Under the pieces are notes generated by a model. It saw only the letters and a program-made list of their open reading frames with translations. It was not told the DNA's origin and made no database searches. From Lentisalinibacter orientalis (GTDB lineage Bacteria > Pseudomonadota > Gammaproteobacteria > Steroidobacterales > Woeseiaceae), in NCBI RefSeq assembly GCF_040706535.1, contig NZ_JAPDRJ010000003.1, forward strand, positions 248,001 through 312,000: a stretch of DNA of 64,000 nt. The letters are read 5' to 3'. Of the stretch, positions 53,801-61,159 are shown piece by piece. The translations under genes and the position numbers were made by a program. Within the stretch, counting starts at the first letter, position 1, and each line of letters starts with the position of its first letter.

Positions 53801-54618
53801 CCCGCCTCGCCCCGGCGGGAACCCAGCCGGGCCCGCTCGAGGGCTTCGGCGGCCTCGCGGATCTCGCGCTCTCCGGGCAGGAACGTGAGGATGTCGCCGT
53901 CCGGCAGCTCGCCCATCAGCCGCCGGGCCGCCTCGGTGACCGCATCGGCCAGCTCGGTGTCGCCGGCCGGCGCCTCGTAGCGAATCTCCACCGGATAGCC
54001 GCGTCCCGACACCTCGATCACCGGCGCGTCGCCGAAGTGACGCGAGAACCGGCCGGGATCGATGGTGGCCGAGGTGATGATCACCTTGAGATCGGGCCGG
54101 CGGGGCAGCAGCCGCTTCAGGTAGCCCAGGATGAAGTCGATGTTGAGGCTGCGCTCGTGGGCCTCGTCGATGATCAGGGTATCGTAGCGGCGCAGATCGT
54201 GATCGAAGCCGAGCTCGTTCAGGAGGATGCCGTCGGTCATCAGCTTGACCCGCGTGCCGGGCTCGCTGCGATCGTCGAAGCGCACCTGGTAGCCGATGCC
54301 GCCGCCCAGCGGCAGACGGGTCTCCTCGGCGATGCGCGCGGCCACCGAGCGGGCCGCCAGGCGACGCGGCTGGGTGTGGCCGATCATGCCGTCGATGCCG
54401 CGGCCGAGCTGCAGGCAGATCTTCGGCAGCTGGGTGGTCTTGCCGCTGCCGGTCTCGCCGCACACGACCACCACCGGATGCTCCCGGACGGCGTCGGCGA
54501 TCTCCCCCGCCCGGGCGGAGATCGGCAGGGCGTCCGGAAATTCCAGATGGGGCCGGTGCGCCCGGCGTGCCTCCGCCTGCCGCTGCCGCCGGCCTCCCCT
54601 GCGCGCCGGCCCGCTCAT
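50863..54618 (-). CDS. hrpA: ATP-dependent RNA helicase HrpA
   Basis: A 1251-residue DEAH-box helicase. Walker A GETGSGKTTQ (K60), motif II DEAH in LIIDEAHERSLNIDF, SAT in IITSATIDPGRF, and TNVAETSLTVPRI, AGRCGRIAPG (motif VI) define the helicase core. The long C-terminal part with helicase-associated and DUF3418 regions is specific to bacterial HrpA. HrpA acts on stalled ribosomes and in mRNA processing. Length is as in E. coli (about 1300). The ATG overlaps the sensor kinase stop (TGATG); a GTG one codon earlier is possible. Confidence 0.95.
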   Translation of the reverse strand: MSGPARRGGRRQRQAEARRAHRPHLEFPDALPISARAGEIADAVREHPVVVVCGETGSGKTTQLPKICLQLGRGIDGMIGHTQPRRLAARSVAARIAEETRLPLGGGIGYQVRFDDRSEPGTRVKLMTDGILLNELGFDHDLRRYDTLIIDEAHERSLNIDFILGYLKRLLPRRPDLKVIITSATIDPGRFSRHFGDAPVIEVSGRGYPVEIRYEAPAGDTELADAVTEAARRLMGELPDGDILTFLPGEREIREAAEALERARLGSRRGEAGWEILPLYGRLSETSQGRVFRPGRRRRIVLATNVAETSLTVPRIMAVIDSGLARISRYSYRSKIQRLQVEPVSQASANQRAGRCGRIAPGICVRLYDEEDYAARPAFTDPEIRRTNLASVILQMAAARLGEMEDFPFIDPPDARYVQDGYRLLGELEAVDDAREITEAGRRMARLPVDPRLARMLLAAEERGELRDALVIVAGLAGQDPRLFPPEEGAKARAAQEEFADPVSDFMSLLNLWRAWRAARRGTSRRQAERWAEARYLSPRRLREWGEVHSQLTGLCRDAGMPVAHGAGDREALHKALLTGLLGHIGRRDEAARYDGARGTVFHLHPSSGLHGKPPAWVFAMELVRTSRLFARTVAGTEPAPILDVAGHLVQRAYEEPRWNPRRGRVEASETVTLFGLALAAGRRVNYGPVDPAESRRIFIREALVHGRANHRDRFWRHNQAAIARIREKEGESRRALLIPDGEMAALYEREIPEHVVDLGSFRRWLRKAAKRNPEILCFPEQDLARDPGGGGTEMPATVELLGQDLPVIYRFRPGEADDGATVRLPAPALAQLEPAELDRALPPLVAERAELRMRSLPKSVRRRLQPIADTAADFAARYLVMPGSGELEQALADFLAGEFGITPDQIPAVTADEPEHLRLRLEVTDEADHVIAAGRDLEALRGEVGEAAPAAAAPSGDARPTLHRDWDFGELPGVQEEVSGGLRLERHPVLADRENGVTVESVRDETEAATVHAGGVLRLLRLALPQQEKLLRGKVTGDRRLQLAWAGVGGAGELAEDFVAAAFGRAFPRERRATVRNRGDYEALLESGRSELVGAGEGLATLLGEILEARRLAAVAAADLPERLDDVRADIDAQLAALVYPGFLSATPAQPLESLPRYLRAAELRASKLPAGSDRDRADAQEIAVCRGRLAQLEQRRASLDAERRALIDEFRWGIEELRVSLFAQQLGTRGKISPKRLEKLWHRITGVTR

Positions 54619-56132
54619 CACGGCGGCAGGCGCACCGTCACCCGGGCGCCGCCCAGATCCGACCGACCCACCTCGACGCCACCCCGGTACGCTTCGGCGA
54701 GTTCCACGACCACGCTGAGGCCGATGCCCTGGCCCGGCTTGGTCTCGTCCAGCCGCCGGCCGCGTTCCAGCAGCGAACGGTCTCCGCCGTCGGGGATGCC
54801 GGGACCGTCGTCCTCCACCGTCAGCACCAGCCCCTGCCGCGGCGAGACCCCGTCAGCCGCGCGGGTGGCGGTGACCCGCACCCGGCTCTCGCCCCACTTG
54901 TGGGCGTTCTCCATCAGGTTGCCGGCGAGTTCCAGCAGGTCGCCCCGGTCGCCGTAGAACCTCAGGCCCGGCTCCACGTCCAGCTCGCAGCGCAGCCCCC
55001 GGTCCCGGTAGACCTTCTGCAGACCGTCCGCGAGCTTGCCAAGCTCCGCCTCCACCGGCACCGGCTCCGTGCCCAGGGTGGCGCCGGTACCGGCCAGGGG
55101 CTTGGCGAGCTGGTAGCGCACGATCTCCTCCATGCGGCCCACCTGGTCGGCCAGCGCGTCCCGCCCGCCTTCGCCTTCCAGCAGGGAGCGCATCGCGGCC
55201 AGCGGCGTCTTCAGGCTGTGGGCCAGGTCCTGGAGGGTGCGCCGATGGCGCTCGGCACGGGCCCGCTCGCTGTCGATCAGCTGGTTCAGGTTGCGGGCCA
55301 CGCCGGCCAGTTCGGCCGGGTAGCCGGCGGACATCGCGGGCCGCTCGCCGGCCTCGATCTCGGTGATCTCGGATTCGATCTGCGCCAGCGGGCGCAGCAG
55401 CCAGCGCAGCAGCAACGCGAGCGAGGCGAGCAGCAGCGCCGCCACCAGCCCGAACCACACCAGCAGCTGGCGCCGGAAGCTGGCGACCTGGGCGTTCAGC
55501 GAATCGAGCCCCGCCGCCACGTGGACGATGTAGGCCTGCACGGTGCCGTCAGGGAACTCCCAGTCGATGCCCATGCTGAGCGCGAGCAGCGGCGTGCCGT
55601 CGGTCAGTTCGATGCGCCGAAAGCGCCGCTCGCCGGTGGCCGGCGCCGCGCCCCAGGGGATGTCGATGCCGATGGCCGAGTCCGAGCGCCAGACCGGTCC
55701 GTCGCCGCGCCGCACGAGGGCGCCGTACAGCCCGGACCCCGGCGAGCCGAACAGCGGCTCCGGGAGGTCGACGGGCAGCACCAGCGTATTGCCGTCCGCG
55801 GGTTCGGCGGCCGCGAGCAGCATGATCATGCGGCTGTCCAGCAGGTCCCGCTCGGCCTCCAGCGCAGCGCTGCGGAAGGCGGAATCCAGTACGCCCACGA
55901 TGAGGCCGAAGAAGACCAGCAGCAGGAGCGTGCCCGAAACGAGCACGCGGAGCCTCAGTGATTGACCGGGCGACGGCCCGGGGGACTGTCCGGGCGATGG
56001 CCCTGGTGACTGGCCGGGCGACGGCCCTGGTGACTGGCCGGGCGATTGCCCTGGTGACTGGCCGGGCGATTGCCCTGGTGACTGGCCGGGCGATGGCCCG
56101 GGCGGCCCGGCCGCGGGTCCGGACTCAGTCAC
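54618..56132 (-). CDS. Sensor histidine kinase, PhoQ-like, with coding minisatellite
   Basis: A 504-residue membrane kinase. Residues 1-58 are mostly tandem SPGQ/SPGP repeats. Then come a membrane helix (LVSGTLLLLVFFGLIVGVL), a ~135-residue periplasmic sensor region, a second helix (LLVWFGLVAALLLASLALLLRWLL), a HAMP-like linker, the dimerisation His in DLAHSLKTPLAAM, and the ATPase with N box (NLMENAHKW), G1 (DDGPGIPD) and G2 (GQGIGLSV). The layout and the operon (PepSY, regulator, kinase) fit PhoQ-like envelope sensors. The GTG start overlaps the regulator by 8 bp. The repeat-rich N terminus should be cytoplasmic and is absent from normal PhoQ. Confidence 0.9.
   Translation of the reverse strand: MTESGPAAGPPGPSPGQSPGQSPGQSPGQSPGQSPGPSPGQSPGPSPGQSPGPSPGQSLRLRVLVSGTLLLLVFFGLIVGVLDSAFRSAALEAERDLLDSRMIMLLAAAEPADGNTLVLPVDLPEPLFGSPGSGLYGALVRRGDGPVWRSDSAIGIDIPWGAAPATGERRFRRIELTDGTPLLALSMGIDWEFPDGTVQAYIVHVAAGLDSLNAQVASFRRQLLVWFGLVAALLLASLALLLRWLLRPLAQIESEITEIEAGERPAMSAGYPAELAGVARNLNQLIDSERARAERHRRTLQDLAHSLKTPLAAMRSLLEGEGGRDALADQVGRMEEIVRYQLAKPLAGTGATLGTEPVPVEAELGKLADGLQKVYRDRGLRCELDVEPGLRFYGDRGDLLELAGNLMENAHKWGESRVRVTATRAADGVSPRQGLVLTVEDDGPGIPDGGDRSLLERGRRLDETKPGQGIGLSVVVELAEAYRGGVEVGRSDLGGARVTVRLPP
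55961..56104. repeat. 24-bp tandem repeat (six units) inside the sensor kinase gene
   Basis: Six in-frame copies of a 24-bp unit (unit start points 55961, 55985, 56009, 56033, 56057 and 56081), most identical for about 20 of 24 bases. They encode an eight-residue SPGQSPGP/Q period at the kinase N terminus. Units 4 and 5 are identical. The array ends where the signal of the kinase membrane helix begins. Such an array can change length by slippage without breaking the frame. Confidence 0.85.
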
Positions 56133-56829
56133 CGCCGCCGGTGGACGCCTCGCCGGCGCGCTCCAGTGCGAAACGATAGCCCCGGCCGCGCAGGGTCTCG
56201 ATCGGCTTCAGCGTGTTGTCCGGATCGAGCTTGCGCCGCAGCCGTCCGACGAAAACCTCGATCACGTTGCTGTCGCGCTCGAAGTCCTGGTCGTACAGTC
56301 GCTCGGTGAGTTCGGTCTTGGACACGACCTGTCCAGCCCGCAGCATCAGGTGTTCCAGCAGCTTGTACTCGTGGCCCGTGAGCTCGACGGCGCGGCCGTC
56401 CACCTTCAGCTCCTGGGCCGCAGTGTCCAGGGTAATCGGGCCCGCGACCAGCTCTGAGGAAGCCCAGCCGCCGGCCCGCCTCAGCAGCGCGTTCACCCGC
56501 GCGATGATCTCCTCGACGTGGAACGGCTTGGCCACGTAGTCGTCCGCGCCCGCGCCGAGTCCGTCCACCTTGTCCTGCCAGCGGTCCCGCGCGGTCAGGA
56601 TCAGGATGGGATACGCATGGCCTTCCTGACGCAGCGTGGTGATGATCTCCAGGCCGCTCATCTTCGGCAGGCCGAGGTCGACCACCGCCAGGTCCACCGG
56701 ATACTCGCGGGCGTAGTACAGCCCCTCCTCGCCGTCCTTCGCCGTCTCCACGCCGAAGCCGGCTGAACGCAGCCGGGCCGCGAGGGACTCGCGGATGATC
56801 TCCTCGTCCTCGATGATCAGAAGTCGCAT
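56125..56829 (-). CDS. Response regulator, OmpR/PhoP family
   Basis: A 234-residue two-component regulator. Receiver domain: acidic pocket DEE (residues 8-10), phospho-acceptor Asp in VVDLGLPKMSG (near residue 51), Thr in ILTARD and Lys in KPFHVEE. C-terminal winged-helix DNA-binding domain: LTGHEYKLLEHLMLRAGQVVSK and VIEVFVGRLRRKL ... LRGRGYRF. The ATG at 56829 is taken; a longer open frame upstream is a shadow. It controls its partner kinase, probably itself, and perhaps the nearby PepSY and glycine-zipper genes. Confidence 0.93.
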   Translation of the reverse strand: MRLLIIEDEEIIRESLAARLRSAGFGVETAKDGEEGLYYAREYPVDLAVVDLGLPKMSGLEIITTLRQEGHAYPILILTARDRWQDKVDGLGAGADDYVAKPFHVEEIIARVNALLRRAGGWASSELVAGPITLDTAAQELKVDGRAVELTGHEYKLLEHLMLRAGQVVSKTELTERLYDQDFERDSNVIEVFVGRLRRKLDPDNTLKPIETLRGRGYRFALERAGEASTGGGD

Positions 56830-56888
56830 AGGGTCAGAGCCGTGTCGATGGCGTATCGATGGCGCACGGATGCCGCGGCGGGCCGGCC

Positions 56889-57194
56889 TCAGCGATCCCC
56901 GGCCGGGATCCGCACGGTGCGCACACGGCCCTCGCGGGTGAGCACCTTGATCACGTGGACCCGGCGCCCGTTCTGCTCCCGGGTCTCGGCCTCGAGGATG
57001 CGCCCGCCGTACTCCCGTTTCACCCGGGCCACTGCCTCGCTCAGGCTGACCTCGTCCCGTACGGCCGCCATGCCGGCGGACTGCGGCGGCAGGACGGATC
57101 CAGGACCGACCGCATGAGCCGGCGCGGCGGAGGCCGCCACTCCTAGCACGAGGGCGAACAGGAGCGGCGGTGCGAGGCGGAGAGTCTGCTTCAT
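56889..57194 (-). CDS. PepSY-domain exported protein
   Basis: A 101-residue secreted protein. Signal peptide (LAPPLLFALVLGVAASAAPAHA, cleavage near residue 29), then one PepSY-like domain (SLSEAVARVKREYGGRILEAETREQNGRRVHVIKVLTREGRVRTVRI). Genes for such proteins often head PhoPQ-like operons and are thought to tune the kinase or bind peptidases. The start at 57194 is the first one giving a clean signal. It is about 60 bp before the regulator, in the same direction. Confidence 0.83.
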   Translation of the reverse strand: MKQTLRLAPPLLFALVLGVAASAAPAHAVGPGSVLPPQSAGMAAVRDEVSLSEAVARVKREYGGRILEAETREQNGRRVHVIKVLTREGRVRTVRIPAGDR

Positions 57195-57325
57195 AAGGTG
57201 ATTTTCGGCCCTGGAGACGGGCTTTGCAACGGAACACGACACGCGTGGGAAATCCGGCCCGTCACGCCCCGCGGACCGCGGCGCCGTCCCTGGCGCCGAA
57301 GCCCGCCGTCCGATCGTGCGCCGAC

Positions 57326-58015
57326 TCAGTAACGCACGGGTTCGACTTCCACCCGCACCCGGATGCGGTCGCCCGGATCGTAGTCCGTGCGGGTGGTGTA
57401 GGTCTGACCCCGGTAGCGGTAGGTGACCCGGTAGCCGTCGATCCGCTCTTCGGCGTCCGTGCGGTAACGGGTCTCGCAGCGGGTCACCGGCCGTGAGTGC
57501 CGCTCGTACGCACCGTAGTCGTCGTAACGCTCGTCGTACTCCCGGCCGCGGCTGGCGCGCTCGTTACCGATGGCGGCGCCCACCAGCGTGCCCACCAGGG
57601 TCATCGCATCGCGGCCCTTGCCGTCGCCGAACTGACGGCCGATCACGCCGCCGATGATGCCGCCGGCGATGGTGGCGCCGGCTTCGCTGCGGCGCGGCCT
57701 GTCGTGACGGTCGTAGCGGCTATAGTCGTCATAGCGCTCGTCATAGCGGTCATAGCGCGTCTCTTCCCAGCATTCGCGCACCGGGGTGCGCACCCGCACG
57801 TGGCGGACGATGGGATCGACATCGACGACCCGGGCGTAGTCGTAGCCGGCGCCATGGTCGCTGGCGGGGCGCCAGTCCCGGCCGGGGTCGGCCAGGGCAG
57901 GACCCGCCGACAACAGCGCACCGCCGATCAGGGCCGTCGCCGCGACCGCCGCCGCTGCCGCAGCACTGCTGCGACGGCTGCCGGTGATCCGGCGGACTCG
58001 GTTTCGATTGAACAT
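57326..58015 (-). CDS. Glycine-zipper 2TM domain outer membrane protein
   Basis: A 229-residue exported protein. Signal peptide (AAAAVAATALIGGALLSAGPALA), a Tyr/Arg/Asp-rich segment (RYDRYDERYDDYSRYDRHDR), then the glycine-zipper hairpin (GATIAGGIIGGVIGRQFGDGKGRDAMTLVGTLVGAAIGN, typical of SlyB/Rickettsia 17-kDa antigen) and a C-terminal beta region (RCETRYRTDAEERIDGYRVTYRYRGQTY). It has no lipobox, unlike SlyB. AAGGAG precedes the ATG. It lies 130 bp upstream of the PepSY gene in the same direction, so PhoP-type control is a reasonable guess. Confidence 0.83.
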   Translation of the reverse strand: MFNRNRVRRITGSRRSSAAAAAAVAATALIGGALLSAGPALADPGRDWRPASDHGAGYDYARVVDVDPIVRHVRVRTPVRECWEETRYDRYDERYDDYSRYDRHDRPRRSEAGATIAGGIIGGVIGRQFGDGKGRDAMTLVGTLVGAAIGNERASRGREYDERYDDYGAYERHSRPVTRCETRYRTDAEERIDGYRVTYRYRGQTYTTRTDYDPGDRIRVRVEVEPVRY

Positions 58016-58040
58016 GGCTGACTCCTTCTGCTTCCATGAG

Positions 58041-58073
58041 CACCCGGGTTCGAAAACCCGTTACTCCCGGGTG
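58041..58073. promoter_or_regulatory. Nested hairpin in the leader of the glycine-zipper gene
   Basis: 8-bp arms cacccggg and cccgggtg (58041-58048 and 58066-58073) enclose a second possible stem (cgggtt / aacccg). The arms share bases with the inner stem, so the two folds exclude each other. It lies 26-58 bases before the ATG and has no T-tract, so it is a leader or operator element rather than a terminator. Confidence 0.4.
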
Positions 58074-58171
58074 TGGGAAGGAGCATAGGCCGGCGGTGCT
58101 GAACGGGTCCTGAACGTCGCGAAACGTAACGATCGTCGTCCCGGGGCTGCTCTTGGCCGCCCCCTGGCGCC

Positions 58172-58972
58172 TTACTTTCGGGGCGCCGCGGCCTCCTCCG
58201 CCTTGACCGCCTGCCAGAGGTCTTCCAGCTCGCCTGCGTCCAGCGCGGCCACCGGAGCGCCCCGGGCGGCCGCCGCGGCCTCCAGCGCCCGGAAGCGCCG
58301 CTCGAACTTCCGGTTGGCAGAGGCCGCCGCAGCCTCCGCATCCACCCCGGTATGCCGGGCCAGATTCACCAGCGAGAAGAACAGATCGCCGATCTCGTCC
58401 TCGATGCGCTCCCGCTCGCCCGCCTCCAGCTCCCGGTCGAGTTCCGCCAGTTCCTCGTCGATCTTGCGGCGCACGCCCGCGGCATCCGGCCAGTCGAAAC
58501 CGGCGCCCGCGGCGCGGCCCGCCAGCTTCTGGGCCTGCTTCAGCGCCGGCAGGGCCCGCGGGATCCCGTCCAGCAGGCTGGCGGAGGCGCCGTGCCGCTC
58601 CTCCCGCTCGGCCGCCTTGATCGCTTCCCAGTTGCGCCGCACGCTGGCCTCGTCGGCCGGCGCTCCGCCGCCGAAGATGTGCGGATGGCGCCGCTCGAGC
58701 TTGTCGCTGATGGCACCGGCGACGTCCTGGAAGTCGAAATCCCCGGCCTCTTCGGCCATGCGGGCGTGGAAGACCACCTGCAGCAGGAGGTCGCCGAGTT
58801 CGTCTTTAAGGCCTTCCGTGTCGCCGCGATGTATCGCGTCCGCCACCTCATAGGCCTCCTCGATGGTATAGGGCGCGATCGTGGTGAAGGTCTGGCGGCG
58901 GTCCCACTCGCAGCCGCTCTCCGGATGCCGGAGCCGGGCCATGATATCAAGCAGTTTCGAGATATTTTGCAT
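58172..58972 (-). CDS. mazG: Nucleoside triphosphate pyrophosphohydrolase MazG
   Basis: A 266-residue house-cleaning enzyme that removes non-canonical or excess NTPs. Both MazG domains are visible, each with EExxE and ExxD metal motifs: TIEEAYEVADA with ELGDLLLQVVFHARM (residues ~36-72) and IDEELAELDRE with EIGDLFFSLVNLARH (residues ~170-210). The family start HPESGCEWDRRQTF is intact. It lies 3 bp after the Nudix gene, so the two share a transcript; both are nucleotide or cofactor pyrophosphatases. Confidence 0.94.
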   Translation of the reverse strand: MQNISKLLDIMARLRHPESGCEWDRRQTFTTIAPYTIEEAYEVADAIHRGDTEGLKDELGDLLLQVVFHARMAEEAGDFDFQDVAGAISDKLERRHPHIFGGGAPADEASVRRNWEAIKAAEREERHGASASLLDGIPRALPALKQAQKLAGRAAGAGFDWPDAAGVRRKIDEELAELDRELEAGERERIEDEIGDLFFSLVNLARHTGVDAEAAAASANRKFERRFRALEAAAAARGAPVAALDAGELEDLWQAVKAEEAAAPRK

Positions 58973-58975
58973 TAC

Positions 58976-59617
58976 TTACTGTTTTAAATGTCTTTCCAGT
59001 TTGTGATGCAGCGTGACGAGCATCGACGCTGTCGCGCCCCAGATCCGGTGGCCGCCGTAGCGGTATTCATACACCGGTATCTCGGCGCCCTCGAACTCCC
59101 GCCAGGCCCGGTGCAGATTGCGCGGGTCCATGAGGAAGTCGAGGGGCACCTCGAAGGCCTCCTCCACCTCCGCCGGGTCCGGTCGGATCGGGAAGCCCTG
59201 GTGGATCAGCCCGACCACCGGCGTGACTGCGTAGCCGGTGATGGTCAGGTGCGGCTCCAGGTAACCGGCGATGCGGACGTGGCCGCGGGGCAGGCCCACC
59301 TCTTCTTCGGCCTCCCGCAGCGCGGCGTCCGTGACGTCCCGGTCCTCCGGCTCCATCCGGCCGCCGGGGAAACTCACCTGGCCGGGATGATGGCGCAGAT
59401 CCGGTGAACGCCGGGTGAACAGCACGTGGTAGTCCGCCCCCCGGGCGAGCAGCGCGATGAGGACGCCTGCCGGCGTCTTGCGCCCCGCGAAGCGCCTGCG
59501 CAGCGCCTCGGGCACGTCGCCGTAGGCCGAGGGCGGAGTCGCCAGCGTCGGGTCCCGGGGCGCGGCGCTGTCCGCCAGCGCCGCCAGGATGCGCTCGCGC
59601 AGCGCGCTGATGCTCAT
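58976..59617 (-). CDS. Nudix hydrolase, CoA pyrophosphatase type
   Basis: A 213-residue Nudix enzyme. The Nudix box runs GGRMEPEDRDVTDAALREAEEEVGL (residues ~85-109; G-x5-E-x7-R-E-x2-E-E-x-G) and is preceded by RSPDLRHHPGQVSFP, the UPF0035 motif that marks CoA pyrophosphatases (NudL/YeaB). It would split CoA into 4'-phosphopantetheine and 3',5'-ADP. It lies 4 bp after fumC and 3 bp before mazG. Confidence 0.91.
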   Translation of the reverse strand: MSISALRERILAALADSAAPRDPTLATPPSAYGDVPEALRRRFAGRKTPAGVLIALLARGADYHVLFTRRSPDLRHHPGQVSFPGGRMEPEDRDVTDAALREAEEEVGLPRGHVRIAGYLEPHLTITGYAVTPVVGLIHQGFPIRPDPAEVEEAFEVPLDFLMDPRNLHRAWREFEGAEIPVYEYRYGGHRIWGATASMLVTLHHKLERHLKQ

Positions 59618-59621
59618 CGAC

Positions 59622-61010
59622 TCAATGCTTTATGCCGCCCCGGGTCAGGTCGGCCGGGTCGAGCAGCCGGTCCAGCTCCTCGTCCGTGAGATCGGTCATC
59701 TCGCGGGCCACGTCCTTCACAGGCCGACCTTCGGCGTAGGCCTTTTTGGCGACGGCCGCGCCCTTCTCGTAGCCGATCACCGGATTCAGCGCGGTCACCA
59801 GGATGGGGTTGCGGTCCAGCGCCTCGTTCAGGCGGTCGCGGTTGACGGTGAAGCCGGCCACCGCCCGGTCGGCGAGCACGGTCGCGCCGTTGGCGAGCAC
59901 ATCGATGCTCTGCAGGAGGTTGTAGGCCACCACCGGCAGCATCACGTTCAGCTGGAAATTGCCGGCCTGTCCGGCCACGGTGATGGTGGCGTCGTTGCCG
60001 ATGACCTGGGCCGAGAGCATGGTCACCGCCTCCGGGATCACCGGATTCACCTTGCCGGGCATGATGCTCGAGCCGGGCTGCAGAGCCGGCAGCGCAATCT
60101 CGCCGAGTCCGGCCAGCGGCCCGGAGTTCATCCAGCGCAGGTCGTTCGCGATCTTCATGAGGCTGACGGCGACGACCTTCAGCTGCCCCGAGAGCTCCAC
60201 CGCCGTGTCCTGGCAGGACAGGGCCTCGAAGCAGGAGTCGGCGGTGGTGAACGCTACGTCGGTGCGCTCGGCCAGCAGCGTGGCCACCTTGGACCCGAAC
60301 TTCGGATGGGCATTGATGCCGCTGCCCACGGCGGTGCCTCCCTGGGCCAGCGCGCAGAGCCGGGGCATGACGGCGCGGATGCGCTCGGCGCCGTGCTCCA
60401 CCTGGGTCTTCCAGGCGTCCAGCTCCTGGCCGAGGGTGACCGGCATGGCGTCCATGAGGTGGGTGCGGCCGGTCTTCACCACGTCCGCGTTCTCCTTCGC
60501 CTTGTCGCCGAGCACCTCCGCCAGGTGCTCCAGGGCCGGCAGCAGCTTCTCCGTGACGTCCAGCGCAGCACTCACGTGGATGGCGGTGGGGATGACGTCG
60601 TTGGAACTCTGGCCCATGTTGACGTCGTCGTTCGGGTGGATGTCGTCCACGCCGTACTGCCGCGCCAGGCGCGAGATCACCTCGTTGGCATTCATGTTCG
60701 ACGACGTACCCGAACCGGTCTGGAACACGTCCACCGGGAAGTGGGCGTCGTGCTCGCCGTCCGCCACGGCCGCCGCCGCCTTCTGGATGGCCGCCGCCCG
60801 CGGGCCGGTGAGCAGGCCCAGTTCGGAGTTGGCGCCGGCCGCTGCCCATTTCACCAGGCCCAGCGCGCGGATGAAGCTGCGCGGCATGGTGAGACCGCTG
60901 ATCGGGAAGTTGTCCACGGCGCGCTGGGTCTGTGCGCCCCACAGCGCGTCGGCCGGGACCTGGAGTTCGCCCATGCTGTCTTTCTCGGTGCGGAATTTGC
61001 TGTCAGTCAT
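59622..61010 (-). CDS. fumC: Fumarate hydratase, class II
   Basis: A 462-residue iron-free fumarase of the TCA cycle. The signatures GQSSNDVIPTAIH, GRTHLMDAMPVTLGQ and the superfamily loop GSSIMPGKVNPV (near residue 317) are all intact. It shares the aspartase/fumarase fold with the divergently transcribed purB 150 bp away, a coincidence of family rather than a paralogous pair. It heads the fumC-nudix-mazG unit. Confidence 0.96.
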   Translation of the reverse strand: MTDSKFRTEKDSMGELQVPADALWGAQTQRAVDNFPISGLTMPRSFIRALGLVKWAAAGANSELGLLTGPRAAAIQKAAAAVADGEHDAHFPVDVFQTGSGTSSNMNANEVISRLARQYGVDDIHPNDDVNMGQSSNDVIPTAIHVSAALDVTEKLLPALEHLAEVLGDKAKENADVVKTGRTHLMDAMPVTLGQELDAWKTQVEHGAERIRAVMPRLCALAQGGTAVGSGINAHPKFGSKVATLLAERTDVAFTTADSCFEALSCQDTAVELSGQLKVVAVSLMKIANDLRWMNSGPLAGLGEIALPALQPGSSIMPGKVNPVIPEAVTMLSAQVIGNDATITVAGQAGNFQLNVMLPVVAYNLLQSIDVLANGATVLADRAVAGFTVNRDRLNEALDRNPILVTALNPVIGYEKGAAVAKKAYAEGRPVKDVAREMTDLTDEELDRLLDPADLTRGGIKH

Positions 61011-61092
61011 CGTCTGGCTCTCGCCTTTGCTGTCACGGAGTATGTGGCTCCGGCGGCCGCCCGGAGCGGTCCCGGCCGGGTCTAGGGTGGTG

Positions 61093-61098
61093 TATGAT
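61093..61098 (+). promoter_or_regulatory. Candidate -10 box of purB
   Basis: TATGAT lies 62-67 bases before the purB ATG in the fumC-purB divergent gap. No consensus -35 is seen. The same gap holds a 7-bp hairpin (gctccgg / ccggagc, 61047-61067) nearer fumC. Confidence 0.35.
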
Positions 61099-61159
61099 TC
61101 GCGCTTTGCCGAGCCAAGTCCAGGCCGCCTCCCGGCGGACAGAAAGCGGCTGACCGAAT

